In this document: piece by piece, positions 61,551 through 64,000 of the stretch
How positions within the stretch are numbered: position 1 is the stretch's first letter
How the letters are laid out: the number at the start of each line of letters is the position of its first letter
From: Acidobacteriota bacterium
GTDB lineage: Bacteria > Acidobacteriota > Holophagae > Holophagales > Holophagaceae
Direction of reading: 5' to 3'
Assembly (NCBI GenBank): GCA_021794095.1
Contig: JAJYRN010000009.1
Location: forward strand, 62,001-126,000
DNA length: 64,000 nucleotides
Notes under the pieces: model-generated
Told to the model about the DNA's origin: nothing
What the model saw: only the letters and a program-made list of their open reading frames with translations
Databases searched by the model: none
Program-made: the position numbers and the translations under genes

Positions 61551-62300
61551 TCACCCGTTGAAGGCGGCGTCGAAGGCCGCGCCCCGGGCGAGGATCTCGG
61601 GGCAGCCCAGGTCCAGGCGCAGGGGGGTCGCGCTCACCCAGCCGTCCAGCACCGCTTCCGCGTCGGAACCGGGGCTCTTCGCGTAGGTGGGGCCCGCGTC
61701 TCCGCCGATCCAGAAATAGGGCGTGCCCCGGGGATCCATGCGCTTCTCCACGATGTCGTGGTAGGCGCGGCTGTCCTGCCCCGTGAGCCGGAAGCCCAGG
61801 GGCGCCCCCTCGGGGAAGTTCAGGTTCCAGATGCGGTTGGCGGGCAGTTCCAGGCCCTCCCAGCGCTGGAGGAAACGCTCGATCCAGGGCTCGGCCAGCG
61901 CCAGGTCGCCCTTGGGGTGCAGGGAGAAGGCCGCCGCCCGGGCGCCCTGGAGGCGCCCCTCGAAGGCCGCGCCCACGGTGCCGGAGTAGAACACATCCTC
62001 GCCCAGGTTGAAGCCCAGGTTCACGCCGGAGAGGATCCAGTCGGGGCGCCGGTCCAGCACCTCGCAGACGCCCAGCAGCACGCAGTCCACGGGGGTGCCG
62101 TCGCAGGCGTAGCGATCCTCCCCCAGGGCGTGCAGCCGGAGGATGTTGTGCAGGCTGAGGGCGCTGGAAATGGCCGAGCGGTTGCGGTCCGGCGCCACGG
62201 TGACCACCCGGCCGAAGCGGGAGGCCACCCGCGCCAGCGCCGCGAGACCGGGCGCCCACAGGCCATCATCGTTGGTGAGGAGGATCAGGCGTTCGGACAT
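61551..62300 (-). CDS. surE: 5'/3'-nucleotidase SurE
   Basis: Divalent-metal nucleotidase of stationary phase. 249 residues: LLTNDDGLWAPGL with the metal-binding DD, VAPDRNRSAISSALS, CDGTPVDCVLLG, SGVNLGFNLGEDVFYSGTVGAAFEG (in part) and NLNFPEG. The start follows a leaderless TACACT-GG arrangement; the frame continues upstream without similarity. Confidence 0.95.
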   Translation of the reverse strand: MSERLILLTNDDGLWAPGLAALARVASRFGRVVTVAPDRNRSAISSALSLHNILRLHALGEDRYACDGTPVDCVLLGVCEVLDRRPDWILSGVNLGFNLGEDVFYSGTVGAAFEGRLQGARAAAFSLHPKGDLALAEPWIERFLQRWEGLELPANRIWNLNFPEGAPLGFRLTGQDSRAYHDIVEKRMDPRGTPYFWIGGDAGPTYAKSPGSDAEAVLDGWVSATPLRLDLGCPEILARGAAFDAAFNG

Positions 62301-62306
62301 GAGGCC

Positions 62307-62312
62307 AGTGTA
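62307..62312 (-). promoter_or_regulatory. -10 TACACT, leaderless spacing, for surE-acyP-apt
   Basis: Minus-strand TACACTGG; the hexamer ends 6 nt before the surE ATG. Confidence 0.45.
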
Positions 62313-62517
62313 GCCCTCCGGCGTGAACTCCCTGGAACGGGGCTGGAAGCTCCCGTGGAGACGCAGACCACCTCCCGCCCGTGGCCTCCGCGATCCGACC
62401 CCAACGGGCCCTCCCGCCGGACAAGCTGCCTGACCTTGGGCCCTTCGAGGAGCAGAACCCAACTCGCCCTCAATGAGATAAAACGCGGGTTGTACAATGA
62501 GTTGGACGAATACAAAT

Positions 62518-62541
62518 AGAGCCTAGATTTCTCTAGGCTCT
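62518..62541. terminator. Terminator after the tRNA genes
   Basis: Perfect 10-bp stem AGAGCCTAGA with a 4-nt loop, immediately 3' of tRNA-Glu. Minus-strand continuation ATTTGTATT; the plus-strand side has TTTT, so it can act in both directions. Confidence 0.7.
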
Positions 62542-62546
62542 TTTGC

Positions 62547-62621
62547 TGGTAGGGCTAACGGGATTTGAACCCGTGTTACCGCCGTGAAAGGGCGGTGTCC
62601 TGACCCCTAGACGATAGCCCC
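62547..62621 (-). tRNA. tRNA-Glu(UUC)
   Basis: 75 nt including an encoded CCA. Acceptor GGGGCTA pairs with TAGCCCT; T-arm CGGGTTCAAATCCCG; anticodon loop CTTTCAC gives UUC. G1 faces U, a tolerated wobble pair. Confidence 0.95.
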
Positions 62622-62634
62622 ATGGGGTGGAACT

Positions 62635-62710
62635 TGGTGGGCCCAGCGCGACTCGAACGCGCGACCAACGGCTTAAAAGGCCGCTGCTCTACCGACTGAG
62701 CTATGGGCCC
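62635..62710 (-). tRNA. tRNA-Lys(UUU)
   Basis: 76 nt including an encoded CCA. Acceptor GGGCCCA; D-arm GCTCAGTCGGTAGAGC; anticodon loop CTTTTAA gives UUU; T-arm GCGCGTTCGAGTCGCGC. Located 13 nt upstream of tRNA-Glu; the two are likely one transcript. Confidence 0.96.
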
Positions 62711-62789
62711 TTGCCGGTGGTGCCAAGCCCTCACGCCCGCAAGCGTTCGGTGCACGCGAAGGTGCGATGCCTGGTCGGGCAGGAGGATC

Positions 62790-62819
62790 AGTGTGCCTGC
62801 GAAGGTGGCCCCGGGTCAA
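62790..62819 (-). promoter_or_regulatory. Possible tRNA-Lys/Glu promoter
   Basis: Minus-strand TTGACC and CACACT separated by 18 bp; the TTGACC overlaps the purA stop codon. Start would be about 70 nt before tRNA-Lys. Confidence 0.45.
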
Positions 62820-64000
62820 CCCAGCAGGGACTCGAGGAAGGTTCCGGGATAGACGCAGCCTTCGGTGCGGTCAGGACCGGTGCTGAGGTACGCGATGGGG
62901 ACTGCGACGATCTCGGCGAGGGCTTCCAGGTAGGCCCGGGCCTGGGCGGGCAGTTGGCGGGTGTCCGTGATGCTCCGGGTGCTGTCCCAGCCTTTGAAAC
63001 GGCGGATCTCCGGCTTGAGGCCGGCCCAGTCGGCAGCACAGCTTGGCAGGCGGGTCGTGACGCCGCCCTCGCCCGTGCGGTAGCCGACGACAAGGCCCAC
63101 TTCGTCCAGGCCATCGAGGACATCCAGCTTCATGATGGCCAGGCCATCCACGCCATTGGTGCGGCAGGCGTGGGCGGTGATGGGGGCGTCGAACCAGCCG
63201 CAGCGCCGGGGGCGCCCGGTGGTGGTGCCGAACTCGCGGCCGGCCTCGCGCAGGCGGTCGCCGGTGGCATCCAGCAGCTCGGCGGGGAAGGGGCCAGCGC
63301 CCACGCGGGTGGTGTAGGCCTTGGCGATGCCGAGCACCTTGTCCAGTGCCTTGGGGGGCAGGCCGGTGCCCGTGAATAGCCCGCCCAGACTGCAATTGCT
63401 GGAGGTCACATAGGGGTAGGTGCCGTGGTCAATGTCCAGCAACGTGGCCTGGGCGCCTTCGAAGAGGATGCTGTCGCCCTGGGACCAGGCGGCCATCAGG
63501 TGCTCCTGGGCATCGCCGATGAAGGACAGGAAGGGCTGGGCCGTCCGGAGGGCGCCATCCACGATGGCCTGGAGGGAGGGCAGTCCTTCGTTGTCGCCCA
63601 GCCGCAGGCGCACTTCCTCGTAGCCCGGGCGGATGCGCTCGGCCAGCGTCTCGGGGTGGCGGAGATCCCCCAGGCGGATGCCCATACGGGAGGCCTTCAT
63701 TTCGTAGGCGGGGCCGATGCCGCGCCCCGTGGTGCCGATCTTGCTGCCCAGCTTGTCGGCCCGGACCTCGCGCCAGAGGTCCAGGGCGATGTGGTGGGGC
63801 AGGATCAAGTGGGCCTTGTCGGACAGGAGCAGGCGTCCGGTGAGGTCGAAACCGCGGGCCCGGAGGCGGTCCAGTTCCTGCTGGAACACTTCCAGGTTCA
63901 ACACCACGCCGTTGCCCACCACCAGGAAGCAGCCGGGATGGAGGGCGCCGCTGGGCACCTGGTGCAGGGCGATGCTCTGGCCACCCACCACCACGGTATG
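62816..64000 (-). CDS. purA: Adenylosuccinate synthetase, 5' end beyond window
   Basis: GTP-dependent ligation of IMP and aspartate, committed step to AMP. 395 codons are visible, lacking about the first 30 residues with the GTP-loop. Seen: HTVVVGGQSIALHQVPSG, SKIGTTGRGIGPAYEMKASRMGIRLGD (in part), FEGAQATLLDIDHGTYPYVTSSN, GPFPAEL and TTGRPRRCGWFD. GGQS in place of the usual GGxNAGHTV context is normal here. Ends just before the tRNA genes. Confidence 0.97.
   Translation of the reverse strand, partial: HTVVVGGQSIALHQVPSGALHPGCFLVVGNGVVLNLEVFQQELDRLRARGFDLTGRLLLSDKAHLILPHHIALDLWREVRADKLGSKIGTTGRGIGPAYEMKASRMGIRLGDLRHPETLAERIRPGYEEVRLRLGDNEGLPSLQAIVDGALRTAQPFLSFIGDAQEHLMAAWSQGDSILFEGAQATLLDIDHGTYPYVTSSNCSLGGLFTGTGLPPKALDKVLGIAKAYTTRVGAGPFPAELLDATGDRLREAGREFGTTTGRPRRCGWFDAPITAHACRTNGVDGLAIMKLDVLDGLDEVGLVVGYRTGEGGVTTRLPSCAADWAGLKPEIRRFKGWDSTRSITDTRQLPAQARAYLEALAEIVAVPIAYLSTGPDRTEGCVYPGTFLESLLG

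Overview
The window is about 64 kb of very GC-rich bacterial chromosome, densely packed with genes on both strands. The gene set (two-component systems, a propeller sensor with an SCxxC-type tail, a c-type-heme chemoreceptor, several M16 peptidases, a DUF4342 protein, a periplasmic rubrerythrin) and the codon usage suggest an Acidobacteriota of the Holophagae/Geothrix type. That placement is inference; no rRNA is present to confirm it.

Layout. 1-10.5 kb: Ser/Thr kinase (partial), prepilin peptidase pilD, secreted cyclophilin, a large secreted M16 peptidase, a holin-like membrane protein, serine acetyltransferase and dnaE. 10.6-16.1 kb: an unknown membrane protein, then an ABC-2 export operon (ATPase, permease, ATPase, permease) carrying two tandem arrays of one 78-bp repeat family. 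16.2-26.9 kb: housekeeping (M16 peptidase, rlmN, dut, ppk, bL25, pth, ribH, nusB, accB-accC, nat). 26.9-33.1 kb: a deletion-collapsed SDR mini-gene, ybaK, a HAD phosphatase, small membrane proteins, and a histidine kinase/NtrC-type regulator pair followed by a near-perfect sigma-54 promoter driving a periplasmic rubrerythrin and a DUF2231 gene. 33.1-44.4 kb, nearly all minus strand: methyltransferase, YcaQ-like glycosylase, heme chemoreceptor, fadH, DUF4342 protein, propeller sensor, small envelope proteins, hydrolase, YbaK-family deacylase. 44.4-48.2 kb: accessory island with repeats, a DUF3800 two-gene module and an AT-rich ATPase-TIR gene. 48.2-54.8 kb: core block (topA, dprA, rpmB, tsaB, rimI, membrane MutS-like ATPase). 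54.8-57.4 kb: a GC-rich DNA-methyltransferase remnant abutting an AT-rich cassette that holds a complete homologue of it plus an unknown membrane protein. 57.6-64 kb: NtrY-like kinase, NAD-epimerase, apt, acyP, surE, tRNA-Glu, tRNA-Lys and purA (partial).

Three things stand out. First, two families of double-hairpin repeats occur here: a 78-bp tandem unit, in one case translated as a 26-residue protein repeat, and a roughly 100-bp element that starts at stop codons. Their stems differ between copies by paired, compensating changes. Second, at least twelve genes carry a -10-like hexamer exactly 6-7 nt before the start codon, which points to widespread leaderless transcription. Third, the accessory DNA (ATPase-winged helix-TIR protein, DUF3800 module, methyltransferase cassette) looks like horizontally acquired defence material, with one cassette having replaced the 5' half of a resident homologue.
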